Shown here one piece after another: positions 33,761 through 42,319 of a stretch of DNA of 64,000 nt. Source of the stretch: DASWYT01 sp965246875 (GTDB lineage: Bacteria; Pseudomonadota; Alphaproteobacteria; Micavibrionales; SZUA-601); assembly GCA_965246875.1 (NCBI GenBank), contig CBDFFU010000003.1:744001-808000 (forward strand), given 5' to 3'. Each line of letters starts with the position of its first letter. Positions within the stretch are counted from its first letter, which is position 1. The position numbers and the translations under genes were made by a program. The notes beneath the pieces are model-generated. The model did no database searches. It saw only the letters and a list, made by a program, of their open reading frames with translations, and had not been told where the DNA came from.

Positions 33761-35104
33761 CTACAACGGCAACGTAATCTCCACCCGCAATCCGCCTTGC
33801 GGTGAGGGCGACAACATAATTTCGCCGCCGTGGGATTGAATGATGTCACGCGCGATGGACAGCCCCAGGCCGACGCCACCCGTTTCCGAATTGCGGGAGG
33901 TTTCCAGCCGGATAAACGGACGGAACACATCCTCATGCTTATCAGCCGGAATGCCGGGGCCGTTATCGTCAAACTGGATCGCTAGCGAATTTGCTGTTTG
34001 ATGAAGGGCAATAACTACTTGTGGGATATCGCTTTCACTGACTCGTGCATAAATCAACGCGTTTTGCAAAATATTGGTGAACACCCGTTGCAACGCTTGT
34101 GGCCGAATTTTGAGTAAAACCGGCTCATCCGGAGGAATGTAAGCAATTTGTAATCCCAAACGCTGTGCATCGTGAACCGCTTGTTGTAGCTGTTCGCGAA
34201 TATCGGCATAGCTGGCATTTTCCTGACTGGCGCCACGCGCAAACGCCAGATACTCATCAATCATTTGCTGCATGATCTGAATGTCATGGCGCAATGTTGC
34301 GCTGTCGGCATTGTCCGGCATCATCGCCAATTGCAAATTCATGCGGGTCAGTGGTGTCCGCAAATCGTGCGACACCCCCGCCAACATGTCGGTACGCTGA
34401 TGCATCTGGCGGCGAATGCGTTCGCGCATCAACACAAAGGCGTCGGCGGCCTGCCGCACTTCACGCGCGCCACCGGGGCGAAACCAAGTTGTATCATGGC
34501 CTTTGCCGAATTGCTCGGCGGCAAACGCCAATTTGCGGATTGGCCGCACCTGATTGCGCATAAATAATAACGCGATCCATAACAAGATAAATGCCGCGCC
34601 AATCATCCATAGCAGAAAAATATAAGTTGTCGTCGAAAACAACCGTTTGCGTGACACCTCGATGCCCAGCACACCTTGTTTCAAAGCAACGATAATGCGT
34701 ACATTGTCTTTGTTTTGTTTGCCAAGCGTAATATTAAATGGCCGTTGCAGCCGGTCGCGCAGGGAGTCTTTGACGCTGTTTTCCAGACCCGGCAAACCTT
34801 TCATCCGGTTCTTGGCCTGCGCAAAACTGTGCCGCGGGTCATGCTCGATCTGCATGCCAAAACTTTTTTCGAAATCCCGTTGCTGCGCCAGATTGAGAAC
34901 CCCGTCCTGCCGGTCGATTGTGTCGGCAATGACATTGATTTCACCGGCAAATGATGCACTGAGTAAATCGGTCGTCGTACTCCAATGCCGATCAAAAAAC
35001 ACGAAGGTCGTAATAGCCAGCGTCAACAATAACGGCGTCGCCATGATCAACAATGAGCGGCCAAACAGGCTGGACGGCAACAGATGTTTCAGGCTAAGCC
35101 GCAT
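33761..35104 (-). CDS. Sensor histidine kinase, EnvZ-like
   Basis: This inner-membrane two-component sensor has a first span near residues 15-38, a periplasmic region, a second span (IFLLWMIGAAFILLWIALLFM), and HAMP (NQVRPIRKLAFAAEQFG). The H-box is GVSHDLRTPLTRMNLQL; the N-box is FTNILQNALIYA; the G-boxes are FDDNGPGIPADKHE and GGVGLGLSIARDI. The architecture and the DHp sequence resemble EnvZ. It overlaps its response-regulator gene by one base. Signal unknown. Confidence 0.88.
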   Translation of the reverse strand: MRLSLKHLLPSSLFGRSLLIMATPLLLTLAITTFVFFDRHWSTTTDLLSASFAGEINVIADTIDRQDGVLNLAQQRDFEKSFGMQIEHDPRHSFAQAKNRMKGLPGLENSVKDSLRDRLQRPFNITLGKQNKDNVRIIVALKQGVLGIEVSRKRLFSTTTYIFLLWMIGAAFILLWIALLFMRNQVRPIRKLAFAAEQFGKGHDTTWFRPGGAREVRQAADAFVLMRERIRRQMHQRTDMLAGVSHDLRTPLTRMNLQLAMMPDNADSATLRHDIQIMQQMIDEYLAFARGASQENASYADIREQLQQAVHDAQRLGLQIAYIPPDEPVLLKIRPQALQRVFTNILQNALIYARVSESDIPQVVIALHQTANSLAIQFDDNGPGIPADKHEDVFRPFIRLETSRNSETGGVGLGLSIARDIIQSHGGEIMLSPSPQGGLRVEITLPL

Positions 35105-35826
35105 CAGCCCTCATCCTCGGCACTGTCGGGCCGCAAGACATAGCCTTCGCCGCGAATGGTCTGCACATAGCGGGGCCGTTTCAGATCCGGTTCAATCTTT
35201 TGCCGCAGCCGGGCGATCTGCACGTCAATGGTGCGTTCATTGCCATCCAGCCCCAGTTTTTCGGCCAAGACATGACGGTTCACCGGTTCGCCGATATGCG
35301 TGATCAACAAGGATAGCAAATTACTTTCGGCCGAACTTAGCGCAATAACCTCATCATCATCTGCCAGCAATTGCCGCGTCGCATCCCATTGCCAGCGGCC
35401 AAATTGCAATAACGGCGTCGTCGGTTTTTGCGTGCGGCGAATCAAAGCTTTTAACCGCAACAATAACTCTTTCGGTTCGAACGGCTTGACGATGTAATCA
35501 TCGGCGCCGCTTTCCAGCCCTTGAATGCGGTCTTCAATCTCGCCTTTAGCGGTCAGGAAAATAATTGGCGTTTGAAATTTTTGCTGATGCCATTCGGCGG
35601 CCAGTTGCAGCCCGGTTTCCTGTGGCATCATAATGTCGAGAATGATTACATCAAAGGTGAAATATCTGACCTGTTCACGCGCCTCTGTCGTATTGCGGGC
35701 TGTCAGTACCGCGCACCCTTGTTGCCGTAAATAACGCGCTAATAAGTCGCGGATACCGTTGTCATCATCAACAACCAGAATGTGTGGGGCATCGGCCGTC
35801 AGCGGGGCAGGGAGCGGAATGTTCAA
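35104..35826 (-). CDS. Response regulator, OmpR family
   Basis: The receiver domain shows the acidic pair VVDDDNG, phospho-acceptor Asp in VIILDIMMP, Thr in FLTAKG and Lys in YIVKPFEPKEL. The C-terminal winged helix shows LSSAESNLLSLL, RHVLAEKLG, RTIDVQIARLRQKIE and TIRGEGYVL. It is 240 residues, OmpR/PhoB type. It is transcribed with the EnvZ-like kinase and is divergent from ilvE, so the two may share the intergenic control region. Confidence 0.9.
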   Translation of the reverse strand: MNIPLPAPLTADAPHILVVDDDNGIRDLLARYLRQQGCAVLTARNTTEAREQVRYFTFDVIILDIMMPQETGLQLAAEWHQQKFQTPIIFLTAKGEIEDRIQGLESGADDYIVKPFEPKELLLRLKALIRRTQKPTTPLLQFGRWQWDATRQLLADDDEVIALSSAESNLLSLLITHIGEPVNRHVLAEKLGLDGNERTIDVQIARLRQKIEPDLKRPRYVQTIRGEGYVLRPDSAEDEG

Positions 35827-35832
35827 GGCGTT

Positions 35833-35860
35833 TTGACCTGTGACTGTTTGCTTCTATAAT
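35833..35860 (+). promoter_or_regulatory. ilvE promoter
   Basis: TTGACC (35833-35838), 16 bp, TATAAT (35855-35860). The ATG at 35863 lies only two bases after the -10 box, so it is upstream of the expected start of the RNA; this supports the later ATG at 35911. Confidence 0.65.
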
Positions 35861-35910
35861 GCATGATACACGATTTTGCCGAGACAAAAAGACAAGAAGA
35901 GGACAGCGTC

Positions 35911-36783
35911 ATGGCTTTGCCTGCCCCTAATTTTCACGACCGCGACGGCGTTATCTGGCTGGATGGCCATAGGGTGCCCTGGCGCGACGCCAATATTCAT
36001 GTGCTGACACATGGCCTGCATTATGGCAGCGCGGTGTTCGAAGGTTTGCGCGCCTATGACGGCAAGATTTTTAAATTGCAGGAGCATACGGAACGCCTGT
36101 TTAAATCCGCCGAAATACTGGATATGGCCATGCCGTTTTCGGTCGATGACATCAATGCCGCCTGCCGCGCCGCTATCGCTGAGAATAATATCGTCAACGG
36201 TTATTTGCGTCCGGTGGTGTGGCGCGGGTCGGAGCAGATGGGGATTTCGGCACCCCATGCGCGCATTCGTGTCGCGGTCGCGGCCTGGGAATGGCCAAGC
36301 TATTTCGATGCGCGTGAGACGGGAATTGTCTTGCGCACAGCACCTTGGAAACGCCCGCCGCCCGATTGCGCACCGTGTCATGCCAAAGCGGCTGGCCTCT
36401 ACATGATCGGCACTTTATCGAAACATGCCGTCGCTGAAAAAGGCGCCGATGAAGCCTTATTGCTGGATTGGCGTGGGCAGGTCACCGAAGCCAGCTCAGC
36501 CAATTTATTCCTGATGTACAAGGGCGAGGTGCATACGCCATTGCCTGACTGCTTCCTCAACGGCATCACGCGCCAGACTGTCATGCAACTGGCGAAAAAT
36601 CAGGGTCTGACTGTCATTGAACGCGCTATCTTTCCAGACGAACTGGCGGCAGCGGACGAAGTGTTTTTAACCGGCACAGCCGTTGAGGTGACACCGGTGC
36701 GCCAGATTGATGAGCATCAGTATACGGTCGGCCCCATTACCCGCCAATTGCGTGATGCCTATGAAGTTTTGGTACGCGCATAA
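35911..36783 (+). CDS. ilvE: Branched-chain amino acid aminotransferase (IlvE)
   Basis: This PLP enzyme interconverts Leu/Ile/Val and their 2-oxo acids. Motifs of fold-type IV are visible: HGLHYGSAVFEGLRAYDGKIFKL, GYLRPVVWRG, CHAKAAGLYM with the PLP lysine, EASSANLFLM and TGTAVEVTPV. I start at ATG 35911 (MALPAPNF), eight bases after GAGGA. The frame runs to ATG 35863, but the promoter position argues against that. The protein is 290 residues. The same pathway's tRNA synthetase gene (ileS) in this window has an isoleucine leader peptide candidate; ilvE shows none. Confidence 0.93.
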   Translation: MALPAPNFHDRDGVIWLDGHRVPWRDANIHVLTHGLHYGSAVFEGLRAYDGKIFKLQEHTERLFKSAEILDMAMPFSVDDINAACRAAIAENNIVNGYLRPVVWRGSEQMGISAPHARIRVAVAAWEWPSYFDARETGIVLRTAPWKRPPPDCAPCHAKAAGLYMIGTLSKHAVAEKGADEALLLDWRGQVTEASSANLFLMYKGEVHTPLPDCFLNGITRQTVMQLAKNQGLTVIERAIFPDELAAADEVFLTGTAVEVTPVRQIDEHQYTVGPITRQLRDAYEVLVRA

Positions 36784-36820
36784 CAGGCAAAGAATACGGA
36801 ACACCAGCCCAAAAACTGAT

Positions 36821-36852
36821 TTGACATTTTTTACATTATGTTATTATATAAT
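36821..36852 (+). promoter_or_regulatory. Promoter of the secreted orphan protein gene
   Basis: A perfect TTGACA (36821-36826) is followed by A+T-rich sequence with three overlapping -10 candidates. These are TATTAT after 15 bp, TATATA after 18 bp and TATAAT after 20 bp. The gene's ATG (36855) has no ribosome-binding site and lies at or just upstream of the predicted start. A leaderless mRNA is likely, with the -10 uncertain. Confidence 0.45.
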
Positions 36853-36854
36853 GC

Positions 36855-37415
36855 ATGATTTCCAAATGGCCACTTTTGACCTCGCTAAGCCTTGCCGCAA
36901 GCTTTCTCTGTAACACTGAGGCTTTCGCAGATGACCCTGATTCGTGCCTGACTTACAAACAGTGGCGTAAAACGCATCCAACTCAAACCTATGCCGCTTA
37001 TGTCGGCGAAGCGGCCCGTTTGACGATGCAGGCCCAAGGGGACAGCGCGTTAGCTCTTGTAAAAACACCCGAAGAGAAAGCCAGTGTCGGGTTTGATAAC
37101 AACACGCGTAAACAGCTTGCAAGCGTCATGCAATTCATGGCGCAACATGTGACAGTCTCAGACACCACTGAACAGAATGTGGCAAGTTTGACGCGCGACG
37201 TGGTACAGGCCATTTTTGCAAAACGCGCGAGTGTAGCTGTTAATCCTGAAAAAGACCGGCATTTCTGGATCAATTACACGTATTCCGTGCAACGCGATTG
37301 CACATTCGCGCAAAATGTTGCGGCTTTGACCGAATGGATCAAGGGAATGTCTGCAGGCATACGCGGCATGGTCGGCGTAAGCCAACCGACTGCGGAATAT
37401 AGAGTTAAAAGATAA
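36855..37415 (+). CDS. Small secreted orphan protein
   Basis: This 186-residue protein starts MISKWPLLTSLSLAASFLCNTEAFA, a good Sec signal peptide with cleavage after AFA. The mature part is helical, with two cysteines left (DSCLTY and RDCTFAQN) that could form one disulphide. I do not recognise the family. Monocistronic: its own promoter upstream and a terminator directly after. Periplasmic or secreted location is inferred from the signal peptide only. Confidence 0.7.
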   Translation: MISKWPLLTSLSLAASFLCNTEAFADDPDSCLTYKQWRKTHPTQTYAAYVGEAARLTMQAQGDSALALVKTPEEKASVGFDNNTRKQLASVMQFMAQHVTVSDTTEQNVASLTRDVVQAIFAKRASVAVNPEKDRHFWINYTYSVQRDCTFAQNVAALTEWIKGMSAGIRGMVGVSQPTAEYRVKR

Positions 37416-37418
37416 AAC

Positions 37419-37444
37419 AAGCCCCGCGATGATGCAGGGCTTTT
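37419..37444. terminator. Terminator between the secreted orphan and degP
   Basis: AAGCCC (37419-37424) pairs with GGGCTT (37437-37442) around a 12-base loop, with T's following on the plus strand and AAAACAAG before it. It is just after the stop codons of two convergent genes. Confidence 0.6.
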
Positions 37445-37449
37445 AAATT

Positions 37450-39027
37450 TTATTTCTTCAGTTTTACAGCCACAAAGCGCAAATTCCCTTCGGAACTGAC
37501 TAGTAGCAAGACCATATTTTTCTTGGCTTTGCTGGCGGCTTCCAGTGCGGCATTGAAGTCGACAGGTGACTTGATCGCCACCTGATTAATCTCCTGCACC
37601 ACGTCGCCCGGACGCAAACCCTTAACCACGGCATCACTGTCATCGTTCAGTCGTGTGACAATCACGCCATTTGTCATCTTTGCGTCGATGTTAAACTTTT
37701 GCCGCAATTGCGGTGTCAACGGTGCAACAGTAATACCCAGTGACGACATCGCCTGTTCGGACTGTGGTGCGTCTTGCTTGATCACGTTTGGTTCGTTGTT
37801 ATCCGTCAGCAAACCCGTTTTTTCGGCTTTTTCCAGTTGCGTGATGGTCGCCTTGGTTTCAATGGTTTTACCCTGACGCCATACCGTGACGGGCACTGTG
37901 CGGCCAATGTCCGTGTCAGCCACAATGCGTGGCAAACGGCGCATGGCTTCCACACCCTTGCCATCAAAGTTCAAGATAATGTCACCAGCTTTTAGACCAG
38001 CGGATGCAGCCGGGCCATTCGGCGTGACGGAAGCCACCAACGCGCCTTGCACTTTGCCCAGACCTAAAGTATCAGCAATTTCGGGTGTGACATCCTGAAT
38101 CCGCACACCCAGCCAGCCACGGCGTGTTTCACCATATTGCGCCAGTTGCTGGATAACCGATTGCGCCAGTTCAGATGGTACGGCAAAACCAATCCCCACC
38201 GAGCCACCGGTTGGTGAAAAGATGGCGGTATTAATCCCGATCACTTCACCGCGCAGATTAAACAGCGGGCCACCCGAATTGCCACGATTGATTGACGCAT
38301 CGGTTTGAATGAAATCATCATACTGGCCGGCATTGATATTGCGCTGACGGGCCGAAATAATGCCGGCGGTCACGGAGCCACCCAAACCAAACGGATTACC
38401 AACCGCTAACACCCAATCGCCAACACGGGCTTTGGCGCTGTCACCAAACACCACTTGTTTCAACGGCATTTTTTTCGGGTCGATTTTCAACAACGCCAGA
38501 TCGGTTTTCGTGTCACGGCCAACAAGCTTAGCGTCCAAAGCCGTATCATTGTGCAAAATCACTTTGATCTCATCAGCTTGATCAATCACATGATTATTGG
38601 TAACGACATAACCTTCGGCGGCGTTGATGATGAAACCAGACCCCAATGATTGCGACGGCGGCATGGGACCTTGCTGTTGCATCTGGTTGTTAAAGAAATC
38701 CTGGAAAAAATCCTGGAATGGGCTGCCCGGTGGGAAATCCGGCATTGGCACACCCTGCATCGGTGGCGCACCCGGTGTGGCAACAGCACGTTTTTGCGTC
38801 GTGGAGACGTTGACGACAGCATCCTCAACCTTGTCCGCCAAATCGGCAAAACTGATCGGCGCGCCGGGCGCTGGCACAACAATAGCTTGTGCCGGTTCTG
38901 TCGGTTTAATTTCTCTAGTCACCGGCGGCAGCGGGGTGTTCGGCGGGATCACCTGTGCCGGAGCGGCATGGGCGACATTGACTGTCAGACATAACACAGC
39001 ACACCATAATATTCCGCGTGACACCAT
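37450..39027 (-). CDS. Periplasmic serine protease, DegP/HtrA family
   Basis: This is an envelope quality-control protease/chaperone. The signal peptide is MVSRGILWCAVLCLTVNVAHAA, with ATG 39027 preceded by AGGGG; an upstream ATG at 39051 is less likely. The catalytic triad is in YVVTNNHVIDQADE (His), DTKTDLALLKI (Asp) and NRGNSGGPLFNLRGEVIGINT (Ser). Two PDZ domains follow, starting near RRGWLGVRIQDVTPE and LGITVAPLTPQL. The long Gln/Pro/Met-rich loop LA (NNQMQQQGPMPPSQ) before the His is typical of DegP. I do not assign degP versus mucD. Confidence 0.92.
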   Translation of the reverse strand: MVSRGILWCAVLCLTVNVAHAAPAQVIPPNTPLPPVTREIKPTEPAQAIVVPAPGAPISFADLADKVEDAVVNVSTTQKRAVATPGAPPMQGVPMPDFPPGSPFQDFFQDFFNNQMQQQGPMPPSQSLGSGFIINAAEGYVVTNNHVIDQADEIKVILHNDTALDAKLVGRDTKTDLALLKIDPKKMPLKQVVFGDSAKARVGDWVLAVGNPFGLGGSVTAGIISARQRNINAGQYDDFIQTDASINRGNSGGPLFNLRGEVIGINTAIFSPTGGSVGIGFAVPSELAQSVIQQLAQYGETRRGWLGVRIQDVTPEIADTLGLGKVQGALVASVTPNGPAASAGLKAGDIILNFDGKGVEAMRRLPRIVADTDIGRTVPVTVWRQGKTIETKATITQLEKAEKTGLLTDNNEPNVIKQDAPQSEQAMSSLGITVAPLTPQLRQKFNIDAKMTNGVIVTRLNDDSDAVVKGLRPGDVVQEINQVAIKSPVDFNAALEAASKAKKNMVLLLVSSEGNLRFVAVKLKK

Positions 39028-39180
39028 TGCAAACCCCTGAAACCGTCTCAATTAATATATAAGTCAATTTTTAAGGCAAAACGCGACAGTGCATCTTGTC
39101 CTGCGCTGTAAACGTTTAAGCCGGAGGTTATTCTAAAGCCGGAAATTTTGTTCACAAGCCTATGCGGCACAATCGTTTTT

Positions 39181-39594
39181 TTAGGACTCTGTCAAATCTG
39201 TGCAGGCCGTATGAATGGCGTCTTGCAACGTCAGGCTGGGCGGCCAATATACGCTGTCAACACGGTGGCTTTGTAAAAATGCCAGCTGATCTTGTAACAA
39301 ACTAAAATCCTGTAACGGATAAGTCGTGCGGTGATGGTCTAGCAAATCATAAATGGCCGCCAGTGTCATGTGATAATTATCAGCCTGATCAGGGTCGTCA
39401 AAGCCCGTTGGCCCATCGCTGGAAATCACAATCTCGTCTTGCGGTTCTGCCGGTTTTTGTTCGTCGGGTGGTGAGTCATCTGGTTTTTGCTCACGGTCTT
39501 TTTCGCGGCGGATCACCGGTGTTGCGGCCATCGCTGGCGTCCGTAATGGATCAGCCGGCGGCGGTGGCGTACGGTTGATCCCGTCACTGCTCAT
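39181..39594 (-). CDS. Hypothetical protein with disordered Pro-rich N-terminus
   Basis: This protein has 137 residues. Residues 1-65 are low complexity, rich in Pro, Asp, Lys and Glu. The C-terminal half (NYHMTLAAIYDLLDHHRTTYPLQDFSLLQDQLAFLQSHR) looks like a small helical domain. No signal peptide and no family recognised. It is 22 bp downstream of serA on the same strand, so probably cotranscribed. Confidence 0.6.
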   Translation of the reverse strand: MSSDGINRTPPPPADPLRTPAMAATPVIRREKDREQKPDDSPPDEQKPAEPQDEIVISSDGPTGFDDPDQADNYHMTLAAIYDLLDHHRTTYPLQDFSLLQDQLAFLQSHRVDSVYWPPSLTLQDAIHTACTDLTES

Positions 39595-39616
39595 CTATTG
39601 TTTGTCACATGATTCA

Positions 39617-40873
39617 TCACAAGCCTGCTGGTGGTAAAATGGATGTTGTGCGAATGGTGCCGGGTATGGCGCGCAAAGCGGTTAAAATTGCGCCACGGTC
39701 GGCATGGGTGCTGTCGGTATCCACGACCACATAACCGATTTTATCAGATGTCTGTAGATATTGCGCGGCGATATTCAATTGATGCGCTGAAAAGACATCA
39801 TTGATCTGTGCCAGAATACCGGGTTCGTTGCGATGCACATGCCGGAACCGCAAATGGGACAGGGCTGGCGGCAAGGTCACCTGTGGAAAATTCACGGCCC
39901 CCGCTGTCGTGCCATGCAACACATAGCGCAAGAGTTTTTCCGTCACATCCGCTGCAATCGCTTCCTGCGCTTCCAATGTGCTGCCGCCAATATGCGGCGT
40001 TAAAATAACATTCGACAAACCCTGTAACGGACTGGTGAAGGGGTCATTGACGGAAACAGGTTCAATCGGAAAAACGTCGATGGCCGCGCCGCTGATATGC
40101 TTGTCCAGCAACGCGCTGCGCAGGGCATCGAGATCAACCACTTTGCCGCGCGAGGCGTTGATCAGAATACTGCCCGGCTTCATGGCGGCCAGAGCCTCTG
40201 CACCAATCAATTTTTCGGTCTGTTTGGTGGCGGGTACATGCAACGTCACGACATCCACCTGCGCCAGTAAGTCCTGCATACTATTGGCGCGCTGGGCATT
40301 GCCCAACGCCATTTTATCGACGATGTCATAGAACATTACCCGCATGCCCATGCTTTCGGCCAGCACAGAGAGAGACGTGCCGATATGGCCATAACCGATA
40401 ATGCCGAGAATTTTACCACGCATCTCCGTGGCGCCATCAACGCTTTTCGACCAGACACCCTGATGCGCCGCCGCACTTTTTTCTGGAATGCGACGTAACA
40501 ATGATAAAGCATAACCAATCACCAGTTCTGCCACCGACCGCGTGCTGGAATAGGGCGCATTAAACACCGGAATTCCGCAGAGCGCGGCTGTATCCAGATC
40601 AACCTGGTCGGTGCCGATACAATAACAGCCAATGGCTTCAAGCGGTTTGGCCTGCACCAGATCGTCATGCCGCAGGTGTGTTTTTGATCGCAAGCCCAAA
40701 ATCGTGGCGCGTGATAAAAGCGCGGTTAACTCACCGCCCTCAACGGCACCTTTATGCAGATGCACATCCGGCAAGCCGGCTTTGTCAAACAAGGTCGCGG
40801 CATGAGGATGGATATTTTCTAACAGATCAAGACGAAAATCAGCAGGTTGTGTCGGCATCGGGCAGCATTTCAT
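39617..40873 (-). CDS. serA: D-3-phosphoglycerate dehydrogenase (SerA) with C-terminal ACT domain
   Basis: SerA catalyses the first step of serine biosynthesis. It shows the NAD motif GKILGIIGYGHIGTSLS, the substrate Arg in INASRGKVVDLDAL, and the His in ILTPHIGGSTLEAQEAIA with its partner Glu upstream. The ACT domain (HVHRNEPGILAQINDVFSAHQLNIAAQYLQ) is the serine-feedback site. The 418-residue length and the ACT layout match the E. coli-type enzyme. The start may be ATG 40873 or 40858; neither has a strong ribosome-binding site. Confidence 0.93.
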   Translation of the reverse strand: MKCCPMPTQPADFRLDLLENIHPHAATLFDKAGLPDVHLHKGAVEGGELTALLSRATILGLRSKTHLRHDDLVQAKPLEAIGCYCIGTDQVDLDTAALCGIPVFNAPYSSTRSVAELVIGYALSLLRRIPEKSAAAHQGVWSKSVDGATEMRGKILGIIGYGHIGTSLSVLAESMGMRVMFYDIVDKMALGNAQRANSMQDLLAQVDVVTLHVPATKQTEKLIGAEALAAMKPGSILINASRGKVVDLDALRSALLDKHISGAAIDVFPIEPVSVNDPFTSPLQGLSNVILTPHIGGSTLEAQEAIAADVTEKLLRYVLHGTTAGAVNFPQVTLPPALSHLRFRHVHRNEPGILAQINDVFSAHQLNIAAQYLQTSDKIGYVVVDTDSTHADRGAILTALRAIPGTIRTTSILPPAGL

Positions 40874-40964
40874 GGCAGGAGATTAGAACGGAGATAGAGA
40901 CTATAAAATAGCTGGCACGATCTTAATGTTTCGTTTAATCTCTAGGGATGCTTTGGAGGATATG

Positions 40965-41555
40965 ATGGCGCATAAAAAATTACGATTAGTGGGCTTCGTA
41001 CTGAGTCTGTCGATCTCAAATCTGGCCTATGCACAAATGGCACCCTCCGCCCAAAGCACGGCCCTGACAAACTTTGTGCCACCGGCCACCGTGCCGCCCG
41101 CCGCTAATGCGACCAGCACACCAGCCGTTACCGCACCTGCAGCTGTCGGCTTAACCGTTGCCACCGATTACATCTGGTTCGGCAATGACCAGATCAACGA
41201 TGCTTTGAAACTGATCCGCTCTAACCGGGCGGTTGAGGCGTTGGAGATATTAGATAGCATCACCAAGCGGAATATCCGCCTGCCCGAAGCGCATCTCTTG
41301 CGCGGCATTGCGTATTTGCAGTTAAAAGATTTAGTGCGCGCCGAACAGGCGTTTAACACGGTGATCACCATTGATCGCGGTTACTTAGGTGCCTATGTGT
41401 ATCTCTCGCAAATTGCCTTGCAACGGAATAACATGCAGCAAGTCCAGGTCTATCTGCAAGCCATCAAAGCTGTGGCTTTAACCGAAGACTGTGCAGAATA
41501 TCGCTTTGTCAAAAACGCTATGCGCAGTGTGCCGCCAGCAGAGCAGAAGCAATAA
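40965..41555 (+). CDS. Secreted TPR-like protein
   Basis: The signal peptide MAHKKLRLVGFVLSLSISNLAYAQ is preceded by GGAGG at ATG 40965 (a second ATG sits at 40962). An Ala/Pro/Thr-rich linker is followed by tetratricopeptide-like helices (EALEILDSITKRNIRLPEAHLLRGIAYLQLKDLVRAEQAF, then GAYVYLSQIALQRNNMQQVQVYLQAI). Probably a periplasmic scaffold. Its stop codon directly abuts the stop of the convergent gene at 41556. Confidence 0.72.
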   Translation: MAHKKLRLVGFVLSLSISNLAYAQMAPSAQSTALTNFVPPATVPPAANATSTPAVTAPAAVGLTVATDYIWFGNDQINDALKLIRSNRAVEALEILDSITKRNIRLPEAHLLRGIAYLQLKDLVRAEQAFNTVITIDRGYLGAYVYLSQIALQRNNMQQVQVYLQAIKAVALTEDCAEYRFVKNAMRSVPPAEQKQ

Positions 41556-41867
41556 TTATTGTTTGGTATCGGTGTGATAACGGTTAGACAATAGCGTAAT
41601 CTCATAGCGCGTAAATTCGCTAAGTTTCACGTCTCCGGATGGCGGGCGACCCAATGTAAAGCCCGCGATCTTTTCCAGCGACAATGCCGCTTTTGGCACA
41701 GGCGTCTGATCTTGTTCAGGCGCGGCCGGACGGTGTGGCGGGATATAGGACGGGTTCGTATGCACCAAAACCTGTTCACCAACAACCAATGGCTTCACCG
41801 CCATGCCGCTTTCGCCGTCTTGTTGCAATGTGATCGTCATGTTGTGCGTGATAGCAGGCTTGACCAT
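41556..41867 (-). CDS. Small hypothetical protein
   Basis: The 103-residue protein starts at ATG 41867 (MVKPAITHNMTITLQ), six bases after GGAGG; the open frame extends to 41930 without such a site. No signal peptide, Pro-rich centre (IPPHRPAAPEQDQTPVPK). Family not recognised. Confidence 0.6.
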   Translation of the reverse strand: MVKPAITHNMTITLQQDGESGMAVKPLVVGEQVLVHTNPSYIPPHRPAAPEQDQTPVPKAALSLEKIAGFTLGRPPSGDVKLSEFTRYEITLLSNRYHTDTKQ

Positions 41868-41973
41868 GGCGCACCTCCATTCTAGCTTTAGAGATGACAG
41901 AAGAGTAACATACCAAAAGGGATGGCACAACCCCGTATTGTGTTAAATCCTTGAAAACATGGAGGTAAGTTTT

Positions 41974-42297
41974 ATGGCTAGTATGAAAACAACAGATCAG
42001 ACATTTGAAGCGGATGTTTTGAAATCCGCGCAACCGGTTGTCCTGGATTTTTGGGCGGAATGGTGTGGCCCGTGCCGCATGCTGTCCCCAGTCCTGGATG
42101 AGTTGGCCGGTGAAATGTCGGGCGTCACGATCGCCAAAATGAATGTCGACGAAAACCCGAATACACCTGCTAAATTTGGCGTCCGCGGCATTCCAACATT
42201 AATGCTGTTCCAAAACGGTGAATTGAAACAAACACGGGTTGGCGGATTGCCAAAAGCCGATCTCAAAAAATGGATCGAAGACAGCATCGCGGCTTAA
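41974..42297 (+). CDS. trxA: Thioredoxin
   Basis: The cytoplasmic redox protein has the active site FWAEWCGPCRML and the cis-Pro loop GVRGIPTLMLF. It has 107 residues from ATG 41974, preceded by GGAGG eight bases upstream. A strong terminator follows 28 bp after the stop. Confidence 0.95.
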   Translation: MASMKTTDQTFEADVLKSAQPVVLDFWAEWCGPCRMLSPVLDELAGEMSGVTIAKMNVDENPNTPAKFGVRGIPTLMLFQNGELKQTRVGGLPKADLKKWIEDSIAA

Positions 42298-42319
42298 TAA
42301 TTTTTAAAGTGGTAAAACT